Source: Bacteroidales bacterium (lineage in GTDB: Bacteria > Bacteroidota > Bacteroidia > Bacteroidales > UBA932). From it: a stretch of DNA of 36,410 nt. The notes below the pieces were generated by a model, which saw only the letters and a list, made by a program, of their open reading frames with translations, did no database searches and was not told the DNA's origin. How positions within the stretch are numbered: position 1 is the stretch's first letter; each line of letters starts with the position of its first letter. The stretch lies in assembly GCA_024398125.1 (NCBI GenBank), contig JAKSJO010000025.1, positions 1 through 36,410 on the forward strand, given 5' to 3'. Shown one piece after another: positions 5,992-16,300 of this stretch. The position numbers and the translations under genes are program-made.

Positions 5992-7071
5992 ATGTCTACT
6001 GAACTCTACACCTTATTCTCTGTGCTTCCATGCATGGTATGTCTATTCTGGAGCCTGATACTAGTCGTCGACTGGGCTGATTCTGATCGAGCGACACATA
6101 TTCTTCTGTTGTTTTCTTTGACTTGCACCGCTCTATACGCCTGCCACGCGGCACACTTCCTTTGTGCTTTGACATCTTATCCGAAATGGATAGACGGCCT
6201 GTGGTCTACGTGCAATCTTGGAGTATATCCCTTATTCTACATCTATATAAGATACCTCACTGATGTTCATGGCCCATCTCGACGTATCTTCTGGGTACTT
6301 ATACCTTCTCTTGTCGCTGTCATTCTCTCTTCAGCAGTTGCCATCTGTGGATTGAATTTTGACATTGTTAGGATGTTCAACACCCCAGTTTTCGCAGCTG
6401 AAGTCATATATACTGCAGTATACGGGCGAAGGCGGCTGATTCGATACAGAGAGAGAATCAGCAGTTTCTATGCTGACACAGATGACAAGAATCTTGAAGC
6501 CCTTGACAGGATTCTTGCATTGCTCGTAGTTACGTCGATTGCCTCTATGTCTGTTAACGCGCTTGGCAGAGACAATTTTTCCGATGCTGCAATAACTATC
6601 CCTTCCATCGCGTTCTCTGCCCTTCTGTTCGGCATATTCATGTGGGGACACAGACACCATTTTTCTGCCGAAAATTTCAAGCTTGAAATCGAGAATACCG
6701 ATAAGAATATAGAGACAGGTACAGTAATGTCAGATGATTTTCACAATATTCTATACCAACGGATCTGCAAGCTGATGGAGGACGAGAAACTATTCCTCAA
6801 CAAGGACTTGAAGATTACAGAACTGGCAACCAGAATCGGAACAAACAGAACATACGTATCTTCATGCATCAATCACCATTCGGGTGTTTCTTTTTCTGAT
6901 TTCATACATAGATACAGGATAGAGTACGCTATGACAATACTTGCAAAGGATAAGGAAACAAGCATGGCGGAAGTCGCAGAACTGTCGGGATACAAAAGCG
7001 GAAACTCCTTCTACAAGGCATTTGTAAAAATCAATGGAATATCCCCTACAAAGTGGATGGAATCCCATTGA
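5992..7071 (+). CDS. Seven-helix membrane AraC-family transcriptional regulator
   Basis: A 359-residue protein. Seven hydrophobic stretches (the first containing LPCMVCLFWSLILVVDW) span residues about 8-220, followed by a charged linker and an AraC-type domain at about 255-356. The second helix-turn-helix motif is MAEVAELSGYKSGNSFYKAF, ending with the family signature GISPTKWM. It has the same architecture as the regulator at 2733-3839 but low sequence identity, so they are not a recent duplicate. It diverges from the 41-aa peptide/FISUMP lipoprotein operon across a 178-base gap and is the natural candidate to control it, possibly together with itself through the inverted repeat in its leader. 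Confidence 0.87.
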   Translation: MSTELYTLFSVLPCMVCLFWSLILVVDWADSDRATHILLLFSLTCTALYACHAAHFLCALTSYPKWIDGLWSTCNLGVYPLFYIYIRYLTDVHGPSRRIFWVLIPSLVAVILSSAVAICGLNFDIVRMFNTPVFAAEVIYTAVYGRRRLIRYRERISSFYADTDDKNLEALDRILALLVVTSIASMSVNALGRDNFSDAAITIPSIAFSALLFGIFMWGHRHHFSAENFKLEIENTDKNIETGTVMSDDFHNILYQRICKLMEDEKLFLNKDLKITELATRIGTNRTYVSSCINHHSGVSFSDFIHRYRIEYAMTILAKDKETSMAEVAELSGYKSGNSFYKAFVKINGISPTKWMESH

Positions 7072-7100
7072 ACATGGTGTCAGACCCATAGATATACGAA

Positions 7101-7138
7101 AAAGAAGCCAGCCCGGAAGATCCAGGCTGGCTTTTCTT
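7101..7138. terminator. Bidirectional terminator between araC and the PPIase gene
   Basis: AAGCCAGCC (7105-7113) pairs with GGCTGGCTT (7125-7133), flanked by A-rich and T-rich runs on the two sides. It sits between convergent genes ending at 7071 (+) and 7160 (-) and suits both. Confidence 0.82.
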
Positions 7139-7159
7139 ATGAAGTGTGATGATCAGCTA

Positions 7160-9253
7160 TTAAAAGAAGCGTGCGCGATGATCAACGACCTCAGCATCCT
7201 CCATCATTACGCTGGTAAGCATCTGGCCATTGTACTGGTTCTTTCTATCCTGGAATGCTGCAGCATCCTCCTCGGTGTAGAATGAACCGTTGTCGCGGTT
7301 CTTAACCATGAACACGTAGGTACCGATTGAACCTGCAACTGGAGCTGAGAGCTTGTTCATAGGAGCTACAGAAGCAGCGCCGACGAACTTAGGATCAAGT
7401 GCAGCTGAACCGAGTGAAGCGAAGGTAACGCCGCTCTGTGAGCTTACTGAGGTACCGAGCTTCTCTGCAATCTCCTCGAGTGAGTTGAGACCCTTGATCT
7501 GCTCTGCAACCTTTGCAGCAGCCTTCTCAGCATACTTCTCAGCATAGATATCCTGACGGATGGTTGTTGCGAGATCCTTGATGTCAGCAAGACCCTCCTT
7601 ATGGATTTCCTTGAGAGCTACGATGAAGAAGTAGTTCTGGTTGACAGTGATAACGTCAGATACCTTTCCTGGCTTCTTTGCGTCGAAGATCCAACGGGTA
7701 ACCTCCTTGGCGTTGTCGATTGCACCATAATTTGAAGTGCCCTCGATCACGTGCTGGAGAGGATGTGAGTATGTACCGAGTGAATCAACTGCAGCGTTGT
7801 AGTTAGCGAGGCTTCCGTTTGCGATGGTAGCGAACTTGTTAGCCTGAGCGTACATGCTGTTGAAGGTCTCGTTGCTTGCGATAGCGGTCTTCTCAAGGAT
7901 AGCAACCTGCTTCTTGAGGACTGGCTTGGTCTTCTCGGTAACGAGGACTACATGAGAACCGTACTGGGTCTTGAGAACGAATGGCTTGTTGATGTCAGCG
8001 TCAAGTACTGACTCCATTCCTGGGATCATGTAGGTCTGGGTCATCCAGCCGATAGCACCGTTCTCGCCATTTGCTGCTGAGCTGAGGTCATCAGAATAGA
8101 GAACTGCCACGTCTGAGAAGTTCTTTGCGTTGACTACACCAGCAAGGCTGTCAGCCATTGACTCCTTCTCGTTCTGGAGAAGAATGTGCTTTACGAATAC
8201 TGAATCCGCACGCATCTCGCTTGCGAGTACCTTTGCAGCGCGGAAGGTGTTGCCTGACTTGTATACAGGAGATACTGCGTCAACGTTATTTGAGAAAACG
8301 AACTCGTTGATGTCAGGAGAAACGGTGAGGAGCTCACCCTCCTTGTACCAGTAGTTGTCGAGTGCTCTGTCCGAGTTCTTCACAAGGAAGTTCTTCATGT
8401 TGTCTGCAACTGCGAAGTCAGCAACTGCAGCGTCCATCTTTGCAGAGGTCTCGTTGATGTCCTTCTCAGAAGGAACAACCTCGAATACAACATACTCAAC
8501 GTCGCGGTTTGCAACCTGCTTGTAGAACTTCTTGTGTGAATCATAGTATGCCTTGATCTCAGCTTCGCTCACTACGATTGAAGTATCCTCTGCGAAGGTA
8601 TAAGGAACCATGACAAAGTCAACATCGGTGGTAGCGTTGTTCTCCTCGATGGACTTGCGGAGCATGAGAGGGTTCTGGTATGCGCTGCCGTTGAGGAGAG
8701 CACCGTACTTGGTGTAGTACTGCTGGGTATTGAGACTCTGCTGGATGTAGTTCCAGTAGGTCTGCATGTTACCGCTTGGATCAGCCTGGATACTCAGCAC
8801 GAGGTCTGAGAGTCTTGCTGGATCATAGTTGCCGGCCTCGTCACAGAACACAGGGTTTGATGCGAGTACAGGTGAAACCATGTCAGACTGGGTGATGGCA
8901 ACAAGCTCGTCCTTGCCGACCTTGATACCTGCAGCCTTTGCATTCTTGATGAAGAGGAAACGGTCAATGAGCTCCTGCCATGCAGCGTTTCTGATCTGCT
9001 GCTGCTCAGCCTCAGACTTGACTGAGGTACCTGAAAGAAGCTCGCTGATTGTGGTGTATCTCTCGATGTCCTGCTGGAAATCGGTGTAAGAAACAGCCTT
9101 ACCTGCGATGTTGCCTACATCGTACTTCGAAGACATTGACTGCATTGCAGACTGAATCTGACCTGGGTCAATGATGAACGAGAGAAGGCCTAGAGCCACT
9201 ATGATTGAGATGGCAAGGCCGAATTTTGTGCGAAGTTTTTGAAGAACCGCCAT
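7160..9253 (-). CDS. ppiD: PpiD/SurA-like periplasmic peptidylprolyl isomerase
   Basis: A 697-residue membrane-anchored folding factor. One N-terminal helix (about residues 12-27, ISIIVALGLLSFII) anchors a long periplasmic part, as in PpiD. A SurA-N-like chaperone region covers about 40-180. A parvulin domain is visible at about 345-450, with FVKHILLQNEKES, the GAIGWMTQ loop and YGSHVVLVTE. Homologues help fold outer-membrane proteins. The gene is the last of a leftward block with lptC and an outer-membrane barrel gene, which fits that role. A 64-base gap separates it from lptC, so it may have an internal promoter, though I found no clear consensus. In some Bacteroides genomes a CBS/CorC-type gene lies between lptC and this gene; none is present here. 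Confidence 0.88.
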   Translation of the reverse strand: MAVLQKLRTKFGLAISIIVALGLLSFIIDPGQIQSAMQSMSSKYDVGNIAGKAVSYTDFQQDIERYTTISELLSGTSVKSEAEQQQIRNAAWQELIDRFLFIKNAKAAGIKVGKDELVAITQSDMVSPVLASNPVFCDEAGNYDPARLSDLVLSIQADPSGNMQTYWNYIQQSLNTQQYYTKYGALLNGSAYQNPLMLRKSIEENNATTDVDFVMVPYTFAEDTSIVVSEAEIKAYYDSHKKFYKQVANRDVEYVVFEVVPSEKDINETSAKMDAAVADFAVADNMKNFLVKNSDRALDNYWYKEGELLTVSPDINEFVFSNNVDAVSPVYKSGNTFRAAKVLASEMRADSVFVKHILLQNEKESMADSLAGVVNAKNFSDVAVLYSDDLSSAANGENGAIGWMTQTYMIPGMESVLDADINKPFVLKTQYGSHVVLVTEKTKPVLKKQVAILEKTAIASNETFNSMYAQANKFATIANGSLANYNAAVDSLGTYSHPLQHVIEGTSNYGAIDNAKEVTRWIFDAKKPGKVSDVITVNQNYFFIVALKEIHKEGLADIKDLATTIRQDIYAEKYAEKAAAKVAEQIKGLNSLEEIAEKLGTSVSSQSGVTFASLGSAALDPKFVGAASVAPMNKLSAPVAGSIGTYVFMVKNRDNGSFYTEEDAAAFQDRKNQYNGQMLTSVMMEDAEVVDHRARFF

Positions 9254-9317
9254 TGTATTTTGTTTTTAATATTTGCAAATAAGGGTGCGAAGATAACTAT
9301 TTTCCTACAAATTCCAT

Positions 9318-9950
9318 TTATTTTTTAAGGAATGGACCTATAAAATTCACAGAATCAATCAAAACGGCAGTCGTATCCTGGACAACGACACCGAAACTGT
9401 TGAATGGACGCAGGATCACGGAATTGCTTGCCTTCTGGTTTGAACGCATGCCGTAGCCCTGCATGAAACCGTCAGGTGAGTACATTCTGATGTAACAATC
9501 TGTATAAAGTTCTTCGTTAGCCTTGTCCCAGTAGAGGGTGTCTGTCTCCATCGTTTCCTGCTTTATCACGTTCTTGATGACCACGTTTCCGTAAGCCTTC
9601 CAGATTTCTTCCTGGTCGCTTCTCTTCATGGTCTCATGGACAGCGTTGTCGGAAAAGATGGTTGTCTCGAGCAATCCCTCATCCGTATAGCCATACACCG
9701 CCAGACCTCTCGGGAAGGTCTCATAGTTCATGGAATCAGTCGAGTACCGTTCCATCACATCAGCTTCCATTCTCATCACAACCACACCGTTCTTGGTCTG
9801 GACCGCGAACATGTCGTTCACAATCTGGACAGGGTGCGAATTGAGGTCCAAGCGGTCGGCTTCGCCGATCCTTGAACTGCAAGAAAAGACGATGAAAGCA
9901 ACCACGGTTGTGGTTGCCATCATCATAAAGCTATGTAAGCGGTGTTTCAA
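9318..9950 (-). CDS. lptC: LPS export protein LptC (Bacteroidota type, lipoprotein-like)
   Basis: A 210-residue protein with an N-terminal hydrophobic segment ending in FIVFSC, so Cys24 may be lipidated instead of the protein keeping a membrane anchor. The rest fits the LptC/OstA-like beta-jellyroll: ADVMERYSTDSMNYETFPRG, the repeated strand units, and GFMQGYGMRSNQ near the end. LptC bridges the LptB2FG transporter and the periplasmic LptA in lipopolysaccharide export. It begins 6 bases after the TPR-protein stop, so it is co-transcribed with it. Confidence 0.85.
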   Translation of the reverse strand: MKHRLHSFMMMATTTVVAFIVFSCSSRIGEADRLDLNSHPVQIVNDMFAVQTKNGVVVMRMEADVMERYSTDSMNYETFPRGLAVYGYTDEGLLETTIFSDNAVHETMKRSDQEEIWKAYGNVVIKNVIKQETMETDTLYWDKANEELYTDCYIRMYSPDGFMQGYGMRSNQKASNSVILRPFNSFGVVVQDTTAVLIDSVNFIGPFLKK

Positions 9951-9956
9951 AGCCGA

Positions 9957-11270
9957 TTACTTCTTCTGGGTACGAACGGTGGTGGTAGCTCTCATACCGC
10001 CGCAAGATACGGTGTATGACTGACCGTCGGTAATGTCGTACATGAATGCGTCAGCTGTTGCAGGGAAGTAAGCGCTGCACTGACCGATAAGACGGCCACA
10101 CTCCTCTGCGAGTGAAGGATCTGCGTTACGTGCCTTTGAGAAGTTGTCGGCAGCAACCCAGAACTTTGCGCGGCTCTCAACCTCGTTTCCGCTGCAAGAT
10201 GCGCTCTGCCAGATGGTACCGAGAAGCATGTAAGCCTTGCCTGCGAGGGTCTCGTTGAGTGCGAGTGCCTTGTTGGCAGCCTCAAATGCCTGTGCGTTCT
10301 TACCATTCTTGAAGCAGAATGCTGCAAGCTCATAGTAGTACTCACCGTCCTGCTTGTCATCAGACTCAGGATAAGCAATAGCCTCCTCCATGTACTTGAT
10401 AGCGTCAGCTACATTGCCTCTTGAAGAGTTGAGTCTGTAGAGGAAGTATGCTGAGTTGTAAGAAGGATCAAGCTTGTACATTGCGGTAACAGCGTTGAGA
10501 TAGAGGTCGTTTGAGGTACAGCCCTCGGTAACGCTCATCATCTTTACGATGTTGCTTACGAGATTGATGTCGTTTGGATTAGCCTCATAGCGTGGGGTGA
10601 AGAGTGCGATAAGGTTGTCGCAGCTTGCCACCTTGCTGGCAATAAAGAGAGACTCAACGTCGGTTCTTACCTGTGGTACGTTATCCTTGTCCTCGGTGGT
10701 GTTCTCGAGAGCAGCGATAGACTCCTGATAAAGGTTGATGATCTGCTCTGCGTCCATAGAACCCTGGTTGTAGAGGTCGATTGCTGAGCTGAGACGATAG
10801 AGGTGGAAGGTTGGAGTTGCCTTCTCCTTGAGGGTCTCGACAATTGCAGTGAACTGGTCGTAGCTCTTCTTTGCATCGTTCTTTACGTAGTTGAATACGT
10901 CCTTACCCTTTGCATTGAGAGCGGTGGTAGCGTAGTTTGGATAGTACTGTGCACGAAGATCGCTGAGGGTAAGAAGAGTATCAACGATTGCATTTCGCTC
11001 AGCAGCATCCTTGGTCTTGGTAACAACCTGTCGGAGAAGGGTGGTACCCTGAACGAGCATGTTCTGATTAGCGGTAGGAGGGCAATACTTGTACGCCTTT
11101 CTCCAGTTTGGAAGTGCGTCAGTGTAGTTCTTTGCCTTGTAATACTCCTGATAGTAAGAGAGGTACTTGATACACTCGGCGCTGTCTGCGCCGAATTTTC
11201 CCTGTGCGGAAGCGTTTACTCCCGTCATCATCATCACTACTGAGATGGCTGCAAATAATAATCTCTTCAT
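9957..11270 (-). CDS. Secreted tetratricopeptide-repeat protein
   Basis: A 437-residue protein with a signal peptide (MKRLLFAAISVVMMMTGVNA, cleavage after ASA near residue 22). The body is alpha-helical with TPR-like units, for example NYTDALPNWRKAYKYCPP, GNVADAIKYMEEAIAYPESD and NAQAFEAANKALALNETLAG. It is probably a periplasmic scaffold. This family is regularly found between lptC and a coaX-linked outer-membrane protein in Bacteroidales, but its partner is not known. Thirty-seven bases separate it from the barrel-protein gene upstream. Confidence 0.75.
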   Translation of the reverse strand: MKRLLFAAISVVMMMTGVNASAQGKFGADSAECIKYLSYYQEYYKAKNYTDALPNWRKAYKYCPPTANQNMLVQGTTLLRQVVTKTKDAAERNAIVDTLLTLSDLRAQYYPNYATTALNAKGKDVFNYVKNDAKKSYDQFTAIVETLKEKATPTFHLYRLSSAIDLYNQGSMDAEQIINLYQESIAALENTTEDKDNVPQVRTDVESLFIASKVASCDNLIALFTPRYEANPNDINLVSNIVKMMSVTEGCTSNDLYLNAVTAMYKLDPSYNSAYFLYRLNSSRGNVADAIKYMEEAIAYPESDDKQDGEYYYELAAFCFKNGKNAQAFEAANKALALNETLAGKAYMLLGTIWQSASCSGNEVESRAKFWVAADNFSKARNADPSLAEECGRLIGQCSAYFPATADAFMYDITDGQSYTVSCGGMRATTTVRTQKK

Positions 11271-11307
11271 AAGTATTTTGTTATTGTTTATTAATCAAGT
11301 GTTTGTA

Positions 11308-12633
11308 TTAATTATATCTAGTCTTCTGGAACCAATAGTCAAAGAAATTGAAGCCTATGGTGAACTTCACATATCTTTCTCTAATCATATTTTGTGCCGA
11401 AGTGCCCCGCTGTCCCAGATCAACTGCCCAGGTAACTCCATTATAGTACCTGAAAACAGGTATTGTACCACCTACCGTGATACCCGTGCTGGTTACATTG
11501 TTACCGTCCATCATGTAGTAGGACTTTTCTCTGTAAGTACCTAATCTATAAGCACATCGGCGATAGAAATATCGGATGTCGTTCCTGTTTGGAACTATCT
11601 CGAAACCAGCTCTCAGGGACTCGGAGCATGTCGCTGTGAATTTTGACTGTCCATTTACTGCAAATCCTGTTGCGGTAGAGACTCCGGTATTGGTCCAGTC
11701 GGATCTTACATAGTCGATTTCAGCGCGCCAGCGGTCATTCGAGTTGAGAGAAATACCTACCGCAATCTCGTCCGCGAAATTTACGTGATGGGATTTAGCA
11801 AGGGTATCTACACTGAAACGGAGTGTATCTGTCTGAACTGCGCCCTGGGCAAACTGATAGTCCTGGGAGAATCCTCTCATCCTGCTGCCGAGCTTGTATG
11901 TCGCTCCGACGCCGAGAGTGAGATTGTTGCCGAGAGGCTGCTCATACTGAAGGCCGAACTTGCCGCTTGTGCCTCGAAGGATGAGGTTGCTTCCGCTGCT
12001 GACATCGCTGAATGCGCTGTTGATGAAGTCAAGTTTGTTGCTCTTGGCAATGTTTCCAACGTATTCGTTTAACTGGACACCAAGCGAGAGTCGGTTCCAG
12101 AATGTGACGCCGAAGGCTCCGAATACCTGGAAAAGGCTGCCCTGACCGGTAGAGCTGTAGTAGAGACCGCCTGTGTCTTCAATCATCTGGGGATTTTCAT
12201 CGCTCAGGTAGCAGCCATATCCTGTAGAGCTGTATGGTGCAAGACCGAACATCATAGCCGATGACTTGTATACCGGGAATGACAATGCGAGAGAACTGAT
12301 GTTGAAGGTATTGTTGACGGTCTTCATGTCATTCTGGGCAAAGACCTTGTTTGCCTGGTGAAGAGACATGTCGGCCATGAAGGAGAGTGTGTCTCTTGCT
12401 GTGACAGATGCCGGATTGAGGTAGTTGATGTATCTCTTGTTCCTGGTAGCGATTCCCACTCCGCCCATTCCGGCATTGTAGGCTGAACCCTGATTCATCA
12501 GATCGCCGATAGCGAAGATGGAATACGGCGTATAGCCGCTGTATGCACCATCCTGGGCATAAGCGGCGATAGTCGTGAACAGGGTCACGATGGTTATAAA
12601 TGCTTTACTGAAGAAGCCTTTTTTCATATTCAT
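11308..12633 (-). CDS. Outer-membrane beta-barrel protein (FadL/PorQ-like)
   Basis: A 441-residue protein with a signal peptide (KAFITIVTLFTTIAAYAQ). After it comes YTPYSIFAIGDLMNQGSAYN, then GMGGVGIATR and YLNPASVTARD, the N-terminal pattern of Bacteroidota FadL/OmpP1-superfamily barrels. The remainder shows alternating amphipathic strands and ends in an aromatic-rich strand (FTIGFNFFDYWFQKTRYN). Substrate unknown. The start overlaps the end of coaX by 29 bases (23 if the second Met at 12627 is used), which implies translational coupling. Confidence 0.8.
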   Translation of the reverse strand: MNMKKGFFSKAFITIVTLFTTIAAYAQDGAYSGYTPYSIFAIGDLMNQGSAYNAGMGGVGIATRNKRYINYLNPASVTARDTLSFMADMSLHQANKVFAQNDMKTVNNTFNISSLALSFPVYKSSAMMFGLAPYSSTGYGCYLSDENPQMIEDTGGLYYSSTGQGSLFQVFGAFGVTFWNRLSLGVQLNEYVGNIAKSNKLDFINSAFSDVSSGSNLILRGTSGKFGLQYEQPLGNNLTLGVGATYKLGSRMRGFSQDYQFAQGAVQTDTLRFSVDTLAKSHHVNFADEIAVGISLNSNDRWRAEIDYVRSDWTNTGVSTATGFAVNGQSKFTATCSESLRAGFEIVPNRNDIRYFYRRCAYRLGTYREKSYYMMDGNNVTSTGITVGGTIPVFRYYNGVTWAVDLGQRGTSAQNMIRERYVKFTIGFNFFDYWFQKTRYN

Positions 12634-13327
12634 GTGCGATAAGGGCTAACCCCATCAGTACAAGGTTCCAAATCACAAAGATGGAGTTTTTCATTTTGTT
12701 TGCAAAATAATTGGCGTCTCCACCCGTAAATACTGTCATATTTTCGGGTTTTGAGTCCAGGTAAGCCTGTGTTTCAAACATTATGCCCGAAGTCACCCCC
12801 TCTATGATAGATGTTTCTATCATGTCGTTTTCATCCTGTTTTTCCATACTTGCGAGCGGCAAGCTGCTTGAATACCTGTTCAGGGACTTTATTCTGGTAT
12901 TAAGTCCTGGTGAAAGATATCCTTTTTCGTAATTGCCGTCGGAATCTATGAAATCAAACGATATTACAGTTCCATAGTCGATGATTGTACATGGCTTGCC
13001 GGCGAACATGTTGCGGACGGCCATGATAAGCGAAGCTCTGTCCGCGCTGAGACATTCCGGAATATTTTTTTCTCTCAGTATATCCTTATGAGAAGGATCC
13101 ATGATCACAAGATATCCGCATGCCGATTCGAGAATTGAAATGTCTTTCGGACTCAGTTCAAACACGCTTGCCACAACAAGCACAGATGGCTTTATGTCCT
13201 CAGCCAGCCATACTATGTAGTCTATCTTCTTTTCACCCTGATATCTGAAACACTTTCCAATAGTATTTCCTTCACAGGATGCCGCCTTCAGCGCAGTATT
13301 TCCTATTTCTACAACAAGATTCATCAT
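12605..13327 (-). CDS. coaX: Type III pantothenate kinase
   Basis: A 240-residue enzyme for the first step of coenzyme A synthesis (pantothenate to 4'-phosphopantothenate) in the cytoplasm. The N-terminal phosphate loop reads VEIGNTALKAA. The position usually held by Asp in DxGNT is Glu here, a conservative change. The second motif IIDYGTVISFDFIDSDG and the GYLSPGLNTR stretch are those of the acetate-kinase-like CoaX fold. The start codon overlaps the mfd stop codon as ATGA (13324-13327), and the 3' end overlaps the next gene, so the three are coupled. Confidence 0.9.
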   Translation of the reverse strand: MMNLVVEIGNTALKAASCEGNTIGKCFRYQGEKKIDYIVWLAEDIKPSVLVVASVFELSPKDISILESACGYLVIMDPSHKDILREKNIPECLSADRASLIMAVRNMFAGKPCTIIDYGTVISFDFIDSDGNYEKGYLSPGLNTRIKSLNRYSSSLPLASMEKQDENDMIETSIIEGVTSGIMFETQAYLDSKPENMTVFTGGDANYFANKMKNSIFVIWNLVLMGLALIAHEYEKRLLQ

Positions 13328-16300
13328 ACAAGTGTTCTTACGTGGGCAAGTGCCTTGTCAAGAGATTTTACATTTCTTGTTATAAGCTTCAGCCTGTTGT
13401 TGTCAGTCTGCTTGAATTCAAAGATTCTTCCTTCGTTGACCTTGTTAAGTACATCTGAGAACGTCTCTGAACGCAGATATGATGAAACAGGACTGAAGAA
13501 CATTATGAGCATGCCATTCTTGAAAATGATCTTCTCGAATCCGAGAGCGGCTCCGATGTTCCTTATCTTTACAACCTTGATCAGGTTGTCTACCTCCTGT
13601 GGCAGCTTGCCGAAACGATCCACCAGACGTGCCACAAAGCGGTCTATCTCCTTCTCGTTTGTTATTGAGTCAAGGTTCTTGTATATCCTTATCTTCTCGG
13701 CTGTGACATCTATGTAATCGTCAGGTATCTGTGCGGTCTGGTCAGTTTCGATGTTGCAGTCGACAGAAAGGCTTTCCTTCTTTGGACCCTTTGTCATGCC
13801 TGTTTCCATACCAAGTTCCTCAAGCGCCTCGGAAAGTATCTTCTGGTATGTTTCGTATCCCATGTCCATGATGAAGCCGCTCTGCTGCGCTCCAAGCATG
13901 TTTCCGGCTCCACGGATATCCAAATCCTGCATGGCGATGTTGAAGCCGCTGCCAAGGTCGCTGAATTCCTCTATTGCCTTCAGTCTTCTTCGTGCATCGT
14001 CAGTGATGGATACCAGAGGAGGGACAATCAAATAGCAGAATGCTCTCTTGTTTGAACGGCCAACTCGACCACGAAGCTGATGAAGGTCGCTCAAGCCAAT
14101 ATTCTGGGCCTGGTTGACAATAATGGTATTTGCATTCGGTATGTCCAGTCCATTTTCAATGATGGTAGTACACAGAAGCATGTCATAGTCACCCCGCATG
14201 AAACCCAGCATCTTGTCCTCAAGTTCCTTTGATTCCATCTGGCCATGCGCCACACATATCTTCATGTCCGGTACAAGACGATGCAGGATCGTCTCTATTG
14301 ACTTTAACTCTTCTACCTTGTTGTGAAGGAAGAAAAGCTGGCCTCCCCTATTGAGTTCATAATTTATGATGCTCTTTATTTCTTTCTCGTCAAAGAGAAT
14401 TATCTCTGTCTGGACAGGTATTCTGTTCGGCGGCGGAGTATTTATTATGGATAGATCTCTTGCTCCGAGAAGCGAGAACTGGAGAGTTCTTGGAATAGGT
14501 GTGGCAGATAATGTAAGAGTATCCACGGCCAGCTTCATCTGACGGAGCTTTTCCTTGGCCGAAACACCGAATTTCTGCTCCTCGTCAATGATGAGCAGTC
14601 CAAGGTCCTTGAACTCGAAGCCCTTTCCAAGTATCTTATGGGTTCCTATGAGAATATCGATGGATCCTTCCTTCAGTCTTTTCTGGATATCGCTTATTTC
14701 TTTTGCAGTCCTGAGTCGGCTGACATATTCTATATTGCATGGAAAGTTCTTGAGCCTGTTCTTGAAGGTATTGAAATGCTGAAGGGACAGTATGGTTGTC
14801 GGCACAAGAACCGCTACCTGCTTGCTGTCCGCAGCAGCCTTGAATGCAGCGCGGACGGCTATTTCTGTCTTTCCGAAACCTACATCGCCACATACAAGCC
14901 TGTCCATAGGACATTTTTCTTCCATATCCCTCTTTACAGCCCTTGTGGTCTCTTCCTGGTCCGGTGTGTCTTCATAAATGAATGATGATTCAAGCTCTTC
15001 CTGGAGGTATGTATCGGGCGAGAAGGCAAATCCTTCCGAAGCCTTTCTTTTTGCGTACAGCTGAATCAACTCCTTTGCTATATCCTTTACTTTTGACTTT
15101 GCACCAGACTTGAGTGTCTGCCAGGTCTTTGAACCTATCTTGTTTATGCGTGGAGCCTCTCCATCCTTCGATCTGAAGCGGGAAATCTTGTTCAGTGAAT
15201 GGACAGATACGAATACAACGTCATTATCCTTGTATATCAGCTTTACAACCTCCTTGTACCGGCCTTTGTCGTCAAGCATCCTTACCAGGCCTCCGAATAC
15301 GCCTACACCATGATCAATGTGGACAATGTAGTCTCCGATATTGAATGAACTGAGTTCGTTTAGAGTCAGCTGCTCGGTCTTGTCTACGGTACGACGTATT
15401 ATTACTCGATGGAATCTGTCAAATATTTCATGATCCGAGTAACAGCATATCTTGTCTTCATTATCAATGAATCCATTGTGGATGTTCTTTCCCTTTATGA
15501 ACTCCGGTACCATTCCGCAGTCCTGGAGGAGAATGGATCTTACCCTTTCTATCTGGGATTCCTTTTCGGAAAAAATGTAGACCTTGTAACGGGAATGCAT
15601 TTTTTCACTTATATCCGATGAAAGCAGCTCGAAGTTCTTGTTGAATACCGGCTGTGGTGTTATCGAGAACTTTATAGATTTTTCCTTGTCTACCGAAAGT
15701 GGTGTATCAATGAATACTTTCTGGAATGGTTCGAATCCGCTCATGAATTCCTTGTTGGAATACATGTCGTATGAATCAAGCCATATAAGACTGTTCTTTG
15801 GTATTATTGAAGAAGCGGGACATTTACCATCCGTAGATACAACTGCGGAAATAATATCGGCCTCTTCATATTTTCCATTGCTGAGCTGGGTATTGCAATC
15901 GAATGTGCTTATCTCTTCTATCTCATCACCCCAGAATGATATTCTGTATGGATAGTTTGATGAATAAGAAAAAACATCTATAAGCGATCCTCTTATTGCA
16001 AACTGTCCAGGAGATGATACAAAGTCAACCTTTTCGAATCCGAGTGAAAAAAGCCTTTCCTTTATATCTTCGAAACTTACTTCGTCACCTGTATGGAAAC
16101 TTATCTTTGATGAGGATACTGAAGCCATATCTGGAAACTGCTCCTCAAGGGCCTCTGGATATGTTACCACTATGGTAAGATCATCGGGACTGATAATCTT
16201 GTTCAATGCTGCAGTTCTCTGGACCTCAAGACTTGCCTTATAATTGCTTTTTTCTATTCCTGTTCCGGAAGATGGCATGAAGTATACATTGTCTCCTTCG

